From Rhodospirillales bacterium (GTDB lineage Bacteria > Pseudomonadota > Alphaproteobacteria > Rhodospirillales > Casp-alpha2), in contig JABJGO010000066.1 in NCBI GenBank assembly GCA_018662225.1, positions 62,001 through 126,000 of the forward strand: a stretch of 64,000 nucleotides of DNA, in the 5' to 3' direction. The translations under genes and the position numbers were made by a program. A model generated the notes under the pieces. That model was not told the origin of the DNA. It saw nothing but the letters and a program-made list of their open reading frames with translations, and searched no databases. Shown piece by piece: positions 1-11,204 of the stretch (position 1 is its first letter; every line of letters starts with the position of its first letter).

Positions 1-1416
1 GTGGTTACAGCGGGCATTGTTATGCAATACGCGCACGACCCGGCCATTGCCTTCACCGTGGTGATGATGGCGGGCGCGTTTCAGATCGCCTTTAGCATCA
101 GTGGCATCGGCAAGTACATCAACCTCATGCCCATGCCGGTGGTGTCCGGGTTTATGAGCGGCATCGGCTGCATTATCATCGCGCTTCAGCTGGCCCCTTT
201 GTTTGGTCATGTCACATCCGGCAACGTTGTGGAGTCCATTATGGCGCTGCCGTTTGTGGTGGGTAATCCACTGGTGGATGCGGCCGTTGTTGGGTTACTG
301 AGTCTGGCCCTCATGTGTTTCCTGCCCCGGGCGGTCAAACGCATCCTTCCACCGGCACTGGTGGCGCTTATTGTGGGCACGGTCTGTGCCTATTGGTTTT
401 TGCCAGAAGCGCCCGTGCTGGGCGAAATTCCAACCGGGTTTCCAAACCTCACATGGCCCATCATTGATACGGCCACACTGGCTAGTATGCTGCAATCGGC
501 GTTTCTGCTGGCTATGCTTGGTACCATCGACAGCCTGCTGACCTCGCTGGTGGCTGACAACGTGACCCAGACCCATCACCGCCCCAACCGCGAACTGTTG
601 GGTCAGGGGATCGGCAATATGGTGGCGGGTTTATTCGGGGCCATTCCCGGCGCTGGCGCCACCATGCGGACCGTAATCAATGTGCGGGCCGGTGGACGTA
701 CACCTATATCCGGGGCGTTACACGCGGTTGTTTTGTTTGCCGTTGTTATGGGCCTGGGGCCACTGGCGTCACATATCCCGCATGCGGTTCTGGCGGGCAT
801 TTTGATTAAAGTTGGTTTCGACATCATCGACTGGGAATACTTGAGGCGCGCGCGGCGAGCACCCAAGACTGGCTTGATTTTGATGGTGATCGTGCTGCTG
901 CTGACGGTGTTTGTTGATTTAATCGTCGCGGTCATGGTGGGGTTGGTGCTGGCCAGCCTGGTGCTAACCAAGCGCATGGCAGATTTGCACATGGCGGGCC
1001 TGACAACCATATCTGCCGATGATGATGATGCCAGTTTAAGCGAAGAAGAAAGATCTATTTTGCGCGCCGCACAAGGTCACATCATGGTGTTTGTTCTGCG
1101 TGGGCCGTTTAGCTTTGGCGCGGCAACCGGCGTTACCAGGCGCATCCGGCAGGAAGTCGATCACAGCGTTTTAATTCTGGATTTGAGTGAAGTGCCCATG
1201 ATTGATTCCAGCGCCTCATTTGCTCTGGAAGAAGTGATCCGCAATGCCGGGGTCAAAGGGCGTCATGCCCTGCTCGTGGGCGTGCGACCAGCCGTTCGCA
1301 CCATTCTTGCCAGTCTCGGCGTACTGGACTTGTTTCCCGCCGGGCATGTGCACCGGGAACGCGAATCCGCCATCCGGCATGCGGCGATATTGTTGAACCT
1401 TGATCAGGCCACCTGA
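1..1416 (+). CDS. SulP family anion permease with STAS domain (5' end cut by window)
   Basis: Inner-membrane transporter of the SulP family, whose members carry sulfate, bicarbonate or dicarboxylates. The visible 471 codons show a run of hydrophobic segments (the transmembrane core) and then a cytoplasmic STAS domain at about residues 357-450, with the typical stretch DLSEVPMIDSSAS near 394-406. SulP proteins usually have 500-590 residues and begin with two or three helices that are missing here, so the gene enters from the left and the GTG at base 1 is probably not the start. The substrate cannot be read from the sequence. No terminator is seen before mutS, 97 bases downstream. Confidence 0.9.
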   Translation: MVTAGIVMQYAHDPAIAFTVVMMAGAFQIAFSISGIGKYINLMPMPVVSGFMSGIGCIIIALQLAPLFGHVTSGNVVESIMALPFVVGNPLVDAAVVGLLSLALMCFLPRAVKRILPPALVALIVGTVCAYWFLPEAPVLGEIPTGFPNLTWPIIDTATLASMLQSAFLLAMLGTIDSLLTSLVADNVTQTHHRPNRELLGQGIGNMVAGLFGAIPGAGATMRTVINVRAGGRTPISGALHAVVLFAVVMGLGPLASHIPHAVLAGILIKVGFDIIDWEYLRRARRAPKTGLILMVIVLLLTVFVDLIVAVMVGLVLASLVLTKRMADLHMAGLTTISADDDDASLSEEERSILRAAQGHIMVFVLRGPFSFGAATGVTRRIRQEVDHSVLILDLSEVPMIDSSASFALEEVIRNAGVKGRHALLVGVRPAVRTILASLGVLDLFPAGHVHRERESAIRHAAILLNLDQAT

Positions 1417-1513
1417 CGCCACCAGACACCAGTCGCCGCCAGTTGTCGATGGCATGACCGGCGTTGCCTGTGATATGGTCGCGGTCTGACTGATAGACGA
1501 ACAGGCAAATGAC

Positions 1514-4225
1514 GTGAACAAGGCAGCCGCCACCCCGGTCCAGCAGGACAATGAGCAAACGCCTGTCGTGAAAGACAAGCCCACGCCCATGATGGAACAG
1601 TACCTGTCCATCAAGGTGGATCATCCCGATGCGCTCCTGTTCTATCGCATGGGTGATTTTTACGAGCTGTTCTTCGATGATGCCGTTGCCGCCGCCGCCG
1701 CCCTCGACATCACCCTCACCAAACGGGGCAAGCATCAGGGCGATGATATTTCCATGTGTGGTGTGCCCGCCCACAGCCACGTTGTGTATCTGGAGCGTCT
1801 GATCCGCAAAGGCTTCAAGGTTGCTATTTGCGAACAGATCGAAGACCCCACCGAAGCCAAACGAAAGCGCGGCCACAAGGCCGTGGTCAAGCGCGCCGTA
1901 TCACGCATTGTGACCCCGGGCACGTTGACCGAAGATACCCTGCTGGATGCCCGCAGCAATAATTACTTAGTCAGCGTCGCCACGGCCAAGGGTCAATTCG
2001 GCGTGGCCTGGATGGATGTGTCCACCGGCTCACTGCAAACCCAGGCCTGTGACGAAGCTGATATCGCTGCGGTGCTGGCGCGATTGTCACCCGGCGAAAT
2101 TCTGATATCCGAAACCGTGGTTGCGCGGGATGCACTGGCCGATGTGGTGTCGGACTGGCGCGACTATATGACCGTTGAGCCCGCCAGCCGGTTCGACAGT
2201 GACAACGCCCGGCGCAGGCTGGAACAAATTTTCGATGTGGGCACGCTGGATTCGTTTGGTAATTTCGGTCGGGCCGAGGTTGCCGCCGCTGGATCGCTGA
2301 TCACCTATGTGGAACTGACCCAGAAAGGCGCCCTGCCCCGCATTGCTCCGCCCCGCCAGTATGCACGCGGCGCGGTCATGGAAATCGACGCCGCAACCCG
2401 GCGCAATCTGGAACTGACCTCGACGCTGACGGGTGACCGCAAAGGCAGCGTGCTGTCCGTTATTGACCGTACGTTGACGGGCCCCGGTGCGCGGCTTCTG
2501 ATGGCCCGTCTCAGTGCGCCGCTGACGGACCGGGCCGTTATCGATGAACGGTTGGATGCTATTCAGTTTTTCATGGATGCAGAGCGGGTGCGCGGCGATG
2601 TGCGTGACCAGTTACGCGGCCTGCCGGACATGGAGCGTGCGTTGTCTCGTCTCAGCATTGGGCGCGGCGGCCCCCGTGATCTGGCGGCTGTTCGTCATGC
2701 GCTGGAACATACCGCGACAATTCGAACCATCGTTTCAACCGAGCGCGGTATGCCGGAAGCTGTGGCAAATTTTCTGACTGAACTTGATCCGCACGTGGCC
2801 CTGGTGGATGCGCTCAGTTGTGCGCTGGCCGAAGACCTGCCCGTTTACGTGCGCGATGGTGGCTTTATCAAACCGGGTTACGCGCCGGGTCTGGACGAAT
2901 TGCGCAGCCTTCGGGACGAGAGCAAACGCCTGATTGCTAATCTACAGGCGGATTATCAGGCCGACACCGGGGTCGCGACTCTGAAGGTTCGCCATAACAA
3001 TGTGCTGGGGTACTTTGTCGAAGTCCCCGCCAAGCAGGGCGACAAAATCATTGCCGACAAAGAAGGCCCCTATATCCACCGCCAGACCATGGCCAACGCC
3101 GTTCGTTTCACCACCACGGACCTGAGCGAACTGGAAGGCCGTATCGCCAAGGCCGCCGATAAGGCGCAGGCTTTGGAAGAAGAAATGTTTCAGGCCTTGT
3201 GTGATGACGTGATGGGATATGCGACCACGCTCGCTGGTGTGGCCCGTGGCTTGGCCATCATGGATGTATCCTCCGGGTTGGCTGAGCTGGCCGTGCAATC
3301 GCGGTATTGCCGACCGGTTTTGAGCGACGATCGCGACCTGCACATCGTGGGCGGCCGCCATCCCGTGGTCGAGGCGGCCCTGATCCAGTCTGGTGATGGT
3401 CAGTTTGTGGCCAACGATACTGATCTGGCTGATGGCGCGCGGCTCTGGCTGCTGACGGGCCCGAACATGGCCGGTAAAAGTACATTCCTGCGCCAGAATG
3501 CGCTCATTGCCCTGTTGGCCCAAATGGGCAGCTTCGTGCCCGCCACCGAGGCTCGCATCGGTATTGTAGACCGGCTGTTCTCTCGCGTGGGTGCCGCCGA
3601 TGATCTGGCCCGTGGGCGCTCCACGTTCATGGTGGAAATGGTGGAAACTGCGGCCATTCTTAATCAGGCGGGTCCCCGGTCGCTGGTCATTCTGGACGAA
3701 ATCGGTCGTGGAACGGCCACATTTGATGGCCTTTCCATCGCTTGGGCGGTGGTCGAGCAACTGCACGAGGAAAATAAATGCCGCGCGTTGTTTGCAACCC
3801 ACTACCACGAGCTGACCGCGCTTGCCGCCCGCTTGGCTGATTTGAGTTGTCACAGCATGCGGGTTAAGGAATGGCAGGGCGATGTGATCTTCTTGCACGA
3901 GGTCGGTGCCGGCGCCGCAGACCGATCTTACGGCATTCACGTGGGCCGGCTGGCCGGCCTGCCACCCGCCGTCATTTCGTATGCCGAACAAATTCTGGCC
4001 ACGTTGGAACAGGGCGAACAATCTTCGGTGCTTACCCAGCTGGCCGATGATCTGCCCTTGTTCGCGGCAGTTTCGGAAGAAGCAAATGCGGGCAGCGGCC
4101 CAGCATCCGCTCCCGATCCGGCCCTTATTGAGCTGGATAGGGTCAACGCAGATGACTTAACGCCACGAGAAGCGTTGGATTTTCTATATTCATTGAAGGC
4201 AATGCGCCAAAACAGCGGCAAATAG
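1514..4225 (+). CDS. mutS: DNA mismatch repair ATPase MutS
   Basis: Recognises base mismatches and small loops and recruits MutL in an ATP-dependent way. The N-terminal mismatch-binding motif GDFYELF is at residues 47-53 (Phe49 and Glu51 are the mismatch contacts in the family). The Walker [10 protein letters not shown] lies at 649-657 and the Walker [12 protein letters not shown] has its acidic pair at Asp728-Glu729. The length of 903 residues is normal for alphaproteobacteria. The start is GTG; an ATG 26 codons in would also keep the motif but would remove the N-terminal tail. The C-terminal part after about residue 835 is acidic and variable, as in other MutS proteins. glnD follows on the same strand after 56 bases. 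Confidence 0.97.
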   Translation: MNKAAATPVQQDNEQTPVVKDKPTPMMEQYLSIKVDHPDALLFYRMGDFYELFFDDAVAAAAALDITLTKRGKHQGDDISMCGVPAHSHVVYLERLIRKGFKVAICEQIEDPTEAKRKRGHKAVVKRAVSRIVTPGTLTEDTLLDARSNNYLVSVATAKGQFGVAWMDVSTGSLQTQACDEADIAAVLARLSPGEILISETVVARDALADVVSDWRDYMTVEPASRFDSDNARRRLEQIFDVGTLDSFGNFGRAEVAAAGSLITYVELTQKGALPRIAPPRQYARGAVMEIDAATRRNLELTSTLTGDRKGSVLSVIDRTLTGPGARLLMARLSAPLTDRAVIDERLDAIQFFMDAERVRGDVRDQLRGLPDMERALSRLSIGRGGPRDLAAVRHALEHTATIRTIVSTERGMPEAVANFLTELDPHVALVDALSCALAEDLPVYVRDGGFIKPGYAPGLDELRSLRDESKRLIANLQADYQADTGVATLKVRHNNVLGYFVEVPAKQGDKIIADKEGPYIHRQTMANAVRFTTTDLSELEGRIAKAADKAQALEEEMFQALCDDVMGYATTLAGVARGLAIMDVSSGLAELAVQSRYCRPVLSDDRDLHIVGGRHPVVEAALIQSGDGQFVANDTDLADGARLWLLTGPNMAGKSTFLRQNALIALLAQMGSFVPATEARIGIVDRLFSRVGAADDLARGRSTFMVEMVETAAILNQAGPRSLVILDEIGRGTATFDGLSIAWAVVEQLHEENKCRALFATHYHELTALAARLADLSCHSMRVKEWQGDVIFLHEVGAGAADRSYGIHVGRLAGLPPAVISYAEQILATLEQGEQSSVLTQLADDLPLFAAVSEEANAGSGPASAPDPALIELDRVNADDLTPREALDFLYSLKAMRQNSGK

Positions 4226-4281
4226 CTTCTAAGGTCACACATTTATTCTTCTTTTTATTACGTTACCGGTACTTAAAGACG

Positions 4282-7071
4282 ATGGTCAGCGCAAAAAAAC
4301 TCAAGGGAATCATCGATGGCCGTGCTGTTGCCGAGGCCGTGCAGGAGATCACGTCCTGGTCCGGATACAGCCCGAAAACCCACAGCAGCATCTTTGCTAT
4401 CTTCCAAACTGCGCTGGAGCAGGGTAACGCCGAGATCAGGCGACGGTTTGAGGAAGAGGCATGGCCCGCCAGCGACATTATTCGGGCCCAATCCCATCTG
4501 ACCGACCAGATTATCGGCCAACTGGTGAAGCTGACCATGGAAGACGTGTTTCCGGCGGCCAATCCCACCAAAGGCGAACAGATCGCGATTTTGGCGGCGG
4601 GCGGCTATGGCCGTCAGGAAATGGCACCTCATTCTGATATCGATCTAATCTTTCTCGTGCCCTATAAAATGACCCCTCATACAGAGCAAGTGGTTGAATT
4701 TATGCTCTATTTTCTGTGGGACCTGAAATTGGCTGTGGGCCATGCCACGCGCAATGTTGACGAGGCCATCCGTCTCGCGCGCGACGATATTACCATTCGC
4801 ACCAACATGCTGGAAACGCGCTGCATCGCCGGAGACAAGAAACTTTTCAAGTCATTTTGGAAGCGATACCGTACCGAAATCATGGACGGCACCCAGAATG
4901 AGTATGTGGAAGCCAAGTTGGGTGAGCGCGACACCCGCCATGACAAGATGGGTGACACCCGTTATGTGCTGGAACCCAATATCAAGGAAGGCAAGGGCGG
5001 TTTGCGTGATTTGCAGACCTTGTTCTGGATCGCCAAGTACATTTATCAGGTCGCCGATATCCATGATTTGGTTGAGCAGGACGTTTTTACCAAAGAGGAC
5101 GTTCGTTTGTTCGACAAGGCGTCCAATTTTCTGTGGACCATACGCTGCAATCTGCATTTTCTGGCCGGTCGCGAAGAAGATCGCCTGACGTTTGATAGCC
5201 AGCAGGAAGTGGCCGTTCGTATGGGATACCGCGATCATGCCGGCACCCGCGGTGTGGAGCGGTTCATGAAGCACTATTTTCTGATCGCCAAGGATGTGGG
5301 TGATCTGACCCGGGTCCTGTGTGCGGTGCTGGAAGAGCAACACAAGAAACGCGGGCGACGGTTCAACCTGCCCACCCTGCCGTTCGGCAAAAGCGCCTAT
5401 AACGGTTTTGATATCGAAACAGGCCGATTAAATGTGGCTGGTCGGGCCGATTATAAGGCCGAGCCCTTAAAGTTGATCACCCTGTTCAAGACGGCACTGG
5501 AAAACGATATTGATATTCATCCCCGCGCGCTTCGGAGTGCGCGGCAAAGCCTGAGCCTTATCGGACCTGAGTTGCGTGATGATCCAGCGGCCAATGCGGC
5601 ATTTGTGGACATCCTGACGTCAAAACGCAATCCGGAAAAGACCCTTATGGGCATGAACGAAACCGGCGTGTTCGGTCGATTTATCCCGGATTTCGGTCGG
5701 GTCGTTGCGCAAATGCAATATGATATGTACCACGTGTATACCGTGGACGAGCACACCATCCGCGCCATGGGCATTCTGCACCGCATTGAGGCCGGTGAAC
5801 TGGCCGATGACCACCCGCTATCCACCGTCGTGGTCAAGGAAATCCAGTCCCGCCGCGTCTTGTACATCGCGGTCATGCTACATGACATTGCCAAAGGTCG
5901 CAAAGGTGATCATTCGGTGCTGGGCGCTGAAATTGCCCTCAAGCTGTGTCCCCGCCTGGGCCTTAACGAGTGGGAGACAGAGACCGTATCATGGTTGGTG
6001 CAGGAACATCTGTTGATGAGCAAAATTGCCTTCAAACGGGATCTGGACGACGCCCAAACCATCAGCGACTTCGCCAGGATTGTTCAATCTCCTGAACGAT
6101 TGCGTCTTTTGCTGGTGCTGACCGTGGTGGATATCCGCGCGGTGGGCCCCAAGGTCTGGAATGCCTGGAAGGCTACCTTGTTGCGTGATTTATATGCCCG
6201 CGCGCAGGAAGATTTAAGCGGCACCCTTGAAGACGGCCGGCGCGAACGGCGTATCGATGCCGCCAAAGGTGCATTACGGGATCAGCTAAAGGGCTGGGAC
6301 CATGATTGGATTGAGGGCTTTTTGGCCCGTGGTCGTGACCATTACTGGATCAGTTTCGATACCGAAACGCTATCTCGTCACGCCCACATTGCCCGCGATG
6401 TGGAACAGACAGGCGATTTGGTGGCCGTGCGTTCAACCGTGTCCGCCCAGCATGATATTACCGAGGTGATTGTTTACGCCCCGGATAGTCCGGGCCTGTT
6501 CGCGGCGATTGCCGGCGCCATGGCCCTTTCCGGCGCATCCATCGAAGATGCCAAAATCGTGACGCTCTCCGATGGTATGGCCATGGATACGTTCTGGATT
6601 CAAGACGAGGGCGGCCACGCCTATGACGAGCCACGCCGTCTGAACAGGCTGGCTGACCGGATCCAGCGCGCCTTGAAAGGCGAGTTGCTGCCTGGACGCG
6701 AGCTGGCCAATGCCCGTGACAAGGCCCTGCCGTCACGAACGCAGGTGTTTAAAGTGCCGCCCCGCGTCCTGTGTGACAATTCCATCAGTAACAGCGCCAC
6801 GGTGATTGAAATCAATGGCCGTGACCGGCTTGGTCTGTTGTTGGACCTGACCACCGTTCTGACTGCCGAAGGTTTTCAGATCAATAGTGCGCATATTTCC
6901 ACCTACGGCGAGCGCGTGGTGGATGTGTTTTACGTGAAAGATGCATATGGGCTGAAGATCACAAGTGAAAGCAAGATTGAGGCTTTGCGTACAAAACTGA
7001 TCCAGGTACTAAGCCCTGAACGGAGAGCCACAGATCGGGGCGCCACAGAAACGCCATCTTCCGCTGCTTAG
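4282..7071 (+). CDS. glnD: Bifunctional PII uridylyltransferase/uridylyl-removing enzyme GlnD
   Basis: Central nitrogen sensor: it uridylylates PII proteins when glutamine is low and removes UMP when glutamine is high. Four expected parts are visible: a nucleotidyltransferase domain with GGYGRQE at 107-113 and catalytic Asp119 and Asp121; a GlnD linker; an HD phosphohydrolase domain with His534-Asp535 (MLHDIAKGRKGDH) for the removing activity; and two C-terminal ACT domains at about 725-800 and 841-915 that bind glutamine in the family. At 929 residues it is full length. It sits between mutS and murJ, an order I recall from Rhodospirillales-type genomes. Confidence 0.97.
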   Translation: MVSAKKLKGIIDGRAVAEAVQEITSWSGYSPKTHSSIFAIFQTALEQGNAEIRRRFEEEAWPASDIIRAQSHLTDQIIGQLVKLTMEDVFPAANPTKGEQIAILAAGGYGRQEMAPHSDIDLIFLVPYKMTPHTEQVVEFMLYFLWDLKLAVGHATRNVDEAIRLARDDITIRTNMLETRCIAGDKKLFKSFWKRYRTEIMDGTQNEYVEAKLGERDTRHDKMGDTRYVLEPNIKEGKGGLRDLQTLFWIAKYIYQVADIHDLVEQDVFTKEDVRLFDKASNFLWTIRCNLHFLAGREEDRLTFDSQQEVAVRMGYRDHAGTRGVERFMKHYFLIAKDVGDLTRVLCAVLEEQHKKRGRRFNLPTLPFGKSAYNGFDIETGRLNVAGRADYKAEPLKLITLFKTALENDIDIHPRALRSARQSLSLIGPELRDDPAANAAFVDILTSKRNPEKTLMGMNETGVFGRFIPDFGRVVAQMQYDMYHVYTVDEHTIRAMGILHRIEAGELADDHPLSTVVVKEIQSRRVLYIAVMLHDIAKGRKGDHSVLGAEIALKLCPRLGLNEWETETVSWLVQEHLLMSKIAFKRDLDDAQTISDFARIVQSPERLRLLLVLTVVDIRAVGPKVWNAWKATLLRDLYARAQEDLSGTLEDGRRERRIDAAKGALRDQLKGWDHDWIEGFLARGRDHYWISFDTETLSRHAHIARDVEQTGDLVAVRSTVSAQHDITEVIVYAPDSPGLFAAIAGAMALSGASIEDAKIVTLSDGMAMDTFWIQDEGGHAYDEPRRLNRLADRIQRALKGELLPGRELANARDKALPSRTQVFKVPPRVLCDNSISNSATVIEINGRDRLGLLLDLTTVLTAEGFQINSAHISTYGERVVDVFYVKDAYGLKITSESKIEALRTKLIQVLSPERRATDRGATETPSSAA

Positions 7072-7116
7072 CTTTTGTACACCGACCCTTAATCAAAAAC
7101 CTTTATTGAATCCGGT

Positions 7117-8664
7117 ATGAATTTATTACGTGCCATCACCACCGTGGGTGGGTTTACGCTCATGAGCCGCGTTCTGGGCTTTGTGCGCGATATGCTGATT
7201 GCCGCTACGCTGGGCGCTGGGCTGACGGCTGACGCTTTTTTTGTGGCGCTCAAGTTTCCCAATTTATTCCGTCGACTGTTTGCCGAAGGGGCATTTGCCG
7301 CCGCGTTCGTGCCGATCTTTGCCGGTAAGCTGGAATCGGAAGGTCGCGGCCCGGCGGTGAGCTTCGCCGCGCAAGCTTTCAGTATTCTGGCTCTGTGCCT
7401 GACAGTATTCGTCATCGTGGTTGAACTTGCCATGCCCTGGGTCATGCAGGCTTTTGCGCCGGGGTTTCTGGATGATCCAGCAAAATTCGATTTAACCGTT
7501 CTGCTCGCCCGCATCACGTTTCCTTATCTGATTTTCATCTCGCTCACGTCATTGATTGCCGGTGTGCTCAATTCCATAGGCCGGTTCGCCGCTGCGGCGG
7601 CTACGCCTATTCTGTTGAACATCTGCATGATCGGCGCGATCCTTTTGCTGGTACCGTATTTTGAGACCCCGGCCCATGCGCTGGCATGGGGCGTATGCGG
7701 CGCGGGGGTGGTTCAGTTGGTGTGGCTTTATGCGGCGCTTGCACGCGAAGGCATTGTTCTGCGATTACCACGACCGCGCCTGACCGAAGATATCCGCACC
7801 CTATACCGACGAGCCCTGCCGGTCGCGTTGGGGGCGGGCATTTATCAGATCAACCTGCTGGTGGATACGGTCATCGCATCCTTGCTGCCGTCGGGGTCGA
7901 TCTCATATCTGTTTTATGCGGACCGGGTGAACCAGCTGCCACTGGGCGTGGTGGGTGTTGCTGTTGGCACCGCGCTCTTGCCCATGTTGTCACGCCACGT
8001 GCAAAGCGGCGACGATAGCGCTGCCCAGAACGGCCAGAACCGCGCCCTGGAATTTACGTTATTGCTAACCCTGCCCGCGGCCGTGGCGCTGTTTGTTATT
8101 GCCCAACCTGTCATATCGGTCTTGTTCGAGCGCGGCGCGTTCAGTCACACCGACGCCGTTGCCACAGCCAAAGCCTTGGCCGTGTACGCGCTTGGCTTAC
8201 CGGCTTACGTTCTGGTCAAGGCGCTGGCACCCGGCTTCTTTGCCCGCGAAGATACCAAAACGCCGGTGGTGATCGCGGTCGCCGCTATGGCGGTGAACGT
8301 TAGTTTATCGCTGATTCTCATGGGGCCGTTCCTGCATGTGGGCATTGCCATGGCGACGGTCATATCGGCGTGGCTCAATGCCGCCTGCCTTGCCATCGTG
8401 CTGCGCAAACGCGGCCAGTTGATACTGGACGCCCGGCTTTGCTCACGCCTGCCCCGAACTATTGTGGCGGCCGCAATCATGGGCTTGGGGCTGTACGCCG
8501 GTCTGGATAATGCGATGCCTTGGTTGGACGGCACCGTCGTACAACGGGCCTCGGCATTGGCGGTACTGGTCGGCGGTGGTTTGGTGGTGTTTGGTCTGTG
8601 CGCCCAGATTTCCGGCGCAGCGCGGATCAGCGATCTGGCCGCCCTCAGAAACAGGGCAGCTTGA
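7117..8664 (+). CDS. murJ: Lipid II flippase MurJ (MviN family)
   Basis: Polytopic inner-membrane protein that flips the peptidoglycan precursor lipid II to the periplasmic face. The 515 residues are almost entirely hydrophobic helices, consistent with the 14 transmembrane segments of the MOP exporter superfamily. The N-terminus carries the typical SRVLGFVRDM segment at about residues 15-24 and LFAEGAFAAAFVP near 60-72, where the family has conserved charged residues. The start ATG is 45 bases after glnD. A small GC-rich inverted repeat (8679-8697) follows the stop but has no T-run, so it is not called as a terminator. Confidence 0.95.
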   Translation: MNLLRAITTVGGFTLMSRVLGFVRDMLIAATLGAGLTADAFFVALKFPNLFRRLFAEGAFAAAFVPIFAGKLESEGRGPAVSFAAQAFSILALCLTVFVIVVELAMPWVMQAFAPGFLDDPAKFDLTVLLARITFPYLIFISLTSLIAGVLNSIGRFAAAAATPILLNICMIGAILLLVPYFETPAHALAWGVCGAGVVQLVWLYAALAREGIVLRLPRPRLTEDIRTLYRRALPVALGAGIYQINLLVDTVIASLLPSGSISYLFYADRVNQLPLGVVGVAVGTALLPMLSRHVQSGDDSAAQNGQNRALEFTLLLTLPAAVALFVIAQPVISVLFERGAFSHTDAVATAKALAVYALGLPAYVLVKALAPGFFAREDTKTPVVIAVAAMAVNVSLSLILMGPFLHVGIAMATVISAWLNAACLAIVLRKRGQLILDARLCSRLPRTIVAAAIMGLGLYAGLDNAMPWLDGTVVQRASALAVLVGGGLVVFGLCAQISGAARISDLAALRNRAA

Positions 8665-8725
8665 CCCATGACGTTCCACGCGCCATAAATCGGCGCGCAA
8701 TCAACTTAATAACAAGGTCTTATCC

Positions 8726-9724
8726 ATGAGCCGGATTTTTTCGGGTATTCAGCCCACAGGCAACCTTCATCTTGGCAACTACCTGGGCGCGATCCGCAAC
8801 TGGGTATCGTTGCAGAATGATTATGAATGCATCTTTTGTGTGGTAGACCTGCACGCCATTACGGTGTGGCAAGACCCGGCCGAGCTACGCGCCAATACCC
8901 GCGAAGTGGCGGCTGCCATGATCGCATCCGGCGTGGACCCGAAGAAGAATATTTTGTTTAACCAAAGCCAGAACCCGTCACATTCGGAACTGGCCTGGAT
9001 ATTCAACTGTGTTGCTCGCTTGGGCTGGCTCAATCGTATGACCCAGTTCAAGGAAAAAGCCGGTAAGCACAAAGAGAACGCATCCATCGGCCTGTTCGCC
9101 TATCCGAACCTGATGGCCGCCGATATTCTGGCGTACCGGGCCACGCACGTGCCCGTGGGCGAAGATCAGAAACAGCACCTGGAGCTGGCCCGTGATATTG
9201 CGCAGAAGTTCAACAACGATTTCGGCGTGGATTTCTTTCCGATTATCGAGCCCGTGATTATGGGTGAGGCCACGCGGGTTATGTCCCTGCGTGATGGCTC
9301 AGCCAAAATGAGCAAGTCTGATCCGTCGGATAATTCACGTATCAACATGGTCGATGATGTGGACACCATTGTTAAGAAGATCAGAAAAGCCAAGACAGAT
9401 CCGGAACCGCTACCCACCTCTAAAGAGGGTCTCGAAGGCCGTCCGGAAGCTGCCAACCTCATGTCTATTTTTGCGGCCCTTTCGGATTGCACCGTCGAAG
9501 ATGTTATCACCAGGTACGGCGATCAGCAGTTCTCGGTGTTTAAGCAGGACCTCGCGGATGTGGCCGTTGAAAACCTGTCACCCATTCAGAATGAAATGCG
9601 CCGATTGGTGGACGACCATGACTATGTGGACGGTATCTTGCGCGAAGGGGCGGGGCGTGCCCGTGCTATTACAGAACCCATCATTCGTGAAGTGCACGAC
9701 GTGATCGGGTTTTTGCGGGCGTAG
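8726..9724 (+). CDS. trpS: Tryptophanyl-tRNA synthetase
   Basis: Charges tRNA-Trp with tryptophan; class I aminoacyl-tRNA synthetase of the cytosol. The HIGH-type signature appears as [12 protein letters not shown] at residues 11-22, and the second signature KMSKS is intact at 194-198. The length of 332 residues matches bacterial TrpS. The ATG is preceded by an AAGG ribosome-binding site. The stop codon is one base before the GTG of the following peptidase gene, so the two are probably co-translated. Confidence 0.97.
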   Translation: MSRIFSGIQPTGNLHLGNYLGAIRNWVSLQNDYECIFCVVDLHAITVWQDPAELRANTREVAAAMIASGVDPKKNILFNQSQNPSHSELAWIFNCVARLGWLNRMTQFKEKAGKHKENASIGLFAYPNLMAADILAYRATHVPVGEDQKQHLELARDIAQKFNNDFGVDFFPIIEPVIMGEATRVMSLRDGSAKMSKSDPSDNSRINMVDDVDTIVKKIRKAKTDPEPLPTSKEGLEGRPEAANLMSIFAALSDCTVEDVITRYGDQQFSVFKQDLADVAVENLSPIQNEMRRLVDDHDYVDGILREGAGRARAITEPIIREVHDVIGFLRA

Positions 9725-9725
9725 C

Positions 9726-11126
9726 GTGAGTCGCGAAGGCGCCATAACCCGCGTTGAGCGCTATTTTGGTGATGGCGGCTTGCTCAACGATCTTTCGCGG
9801 CGCGTGGCGATTCCCACCGCCAGCCAGGAACCATCCCGATTGCCGGAACTGCGTCGCTACCTTGTTGATGAAATGGTGCCGTGTCTGGATGCCATGGGGT
9901 TTACGTGCCAGATCATTGAAAATTCTGTACCCGGCAACGGGCCATTTTTGGTGGCCCGCCGTATGGAGGCGGACGACCTGCTTACGGTGATGAGCTACGG
10001 CCATGGCGATGTGATTTCAGGCCAGGAAGGCCAGTGGAAAGACGGCCTCGATCCCTGGCAGGTGACCGTGGTGGATGATCGTTGGTACGGGCGTGGCACC
10101 GCCGACAACAAAGTACAGCACACCATTAATATGGCCGCCATGGCTGCCGTTCTGGAAGAGCGTGGCAAGCTCGGCTTTAACGTGGTGATGCTTATAGAAA
10201 CCGGCGAGGAAACAGGCTCGCTTGGTTTGCGCGAATTATGCACCGAGAACCGTGACCTGTTTGATGCCGATTTGTTTTTGGCTTCCGATGGGCCGCGGGC
10301 AAGGCCGGACCAGCCCACGATCTTTTTAGGGTCCCGCGGCACGTTCAATTTCAAGATGAATGTGGACTTGCGTGATGGCGGTCATCATTCGGGTAATTGG
10401 GGCGGGCTGTTGGCGAACCCGGGCGTCATTCTGGCCCATGCCATCGCCGCGATCATATCGGATACAGGCACGCTTCAAATACCGGCGTGGCGGCTTGATC
10501 ACATCCCGGATTCTGTTCGAGGTGCCCTTGCCTCAATCACGGTTGATGGCGGTGAAGATGGCCCGGAAATCGATCCTCATTGGGGTGAGCCGGGCATGTC
10601 TGCTATTGAAAAGATTGTTGCCTGTAACAGTTTTGAGGTCCTCGCCTTCAAGACCGGCAACCCGGACAACCCGGTCAATGCCATACCACCCAAAGCCGTC
10701 GCCGACTGTCACGTTCGATACGTTGTTCCGTTTCAGATGGATGACATGATGTCAGCACTACGGGCTCATCTGGACGAACGTGGGTTTGGCATGGTGACGC
10801 TGGCGCTTGAACAGGACGGCATGCAGGCGACGCGGCTGGACCCTGATCATCCGTGGGTGCACTGGGCCGTAGAATCCATGGAAAAAACTACCGGCCAGGA
10901 AATTGCCGTGATGCCAAATTTGGGCGGATCTTTGCCCAATGATGTGTTTGCTGATTTGTTGGGCATACCCACCGTTTGGGTTCCACATTCTTATGCATCC
11001 TGCTCCCAACACGCCCCGAACGAGCATGTGCTGGCACCGGTTTGTCACGATGCCTTGCGTATTATGGCGGGTCTGTGGTGGGATTTGGGTGACGTTGATA
11101 GAGATTTTGTGTTATCAGCCCATTGA
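9726..11126 (+). CDS. M20 family metallopeptidase
   Basis: Zinc-dependent exopeptidase or amidase of the M20/M28 superfamily, probably cytoplasmic since no signal peptide is seen. Metal-ligand positions are visible: His93 in YGHGDV, Asp127 in GRGTADNK, Glu161-Glu162 in ETGEETGS, the Asp of LASDGPRA, and a late His near the C-terminus (PHSYASCSQHAPNEH). The 466-residue length suits dipeptidase-type or carboxypeptidase-type members with a lid domain around 215-340. The GTG start directly follows the trpS stop. The substrate (dipeptide, acyl amino acid or carbamoyl amino acid) cannot be decided from sequence. Confidence 0.9.
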   Translation: MSREGAITRVERYFGDGGLLNDLSRRVAIPTASQEPSRLPELRRYLVDEMVPCLDAMGFTCQIIENSVPGNGPFLVARRMEADDLLTVMSYGHGDVISGQEGQWKDGLDPWQVTVVDDRWYGRGTADNKVQHTINMAAMAAVLEERGKLGFNVVMLIETGEETGSLGLRELCTENRDLFDADLFLASDGPRARPDQPTIFLGSRGTFNFKMNVDLRDGGHHSGNWGGLLANPGVILAHAIAAIISDTGTLQIPAWRLDHIPDSVRGALASITVDGGEDGPEIDPHWGEPGMSAIEKIVACNSFEVLAFKTGNPDNPVNAIPPKAVADCHVRYVVPFQMDDMMSALRAHLDERGFGMVTLALEQDGMQATRLDPDHPWVHWAVESMEKTTGQEIAVMPNLGGSLPNDVFADLLGIPTVWVPHSYASCSQHAPNEHVLAPVCHDALRIMAGLWWDLGDVDRDFVLSAH

Positions 11127-11149
11127 TCTTTATGGGATTTAAGACCATT

Positions 11150-11178
11150 TTGTATTTGGAATCGTTTTAAGTTAGAAT
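11150..11178 (+). promoter_or_regulatory. Possible sigma-70 promoter for nfuA
   Basis: TTGTAT and TAGAAT are separated by 17 bases in the short AT-rich gap before nfuA. The -10 element matches the consensus at five of six bases, while the -35 element is weak (only TTG matches). No other good promoter lies in the gap. Confidence 0.3.
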
Positions 11179-11204
11179 AGCTGAACCGAGTTAGGAAAAC
11201 CGCC

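Noticed and set aside
2942-4021. 359-codon open frame on the minus strand across mutS
   Set aside because: It lies antisense to the conserved MutS ATPase region, has no recognisable domain and mirrors GC-rich codon bias of the real gene.
8679-8697. Inverted repeat CGCGCC/GGCGCG after murJ as terminator
   Set aside because: Six pairs only and no T-run follows.
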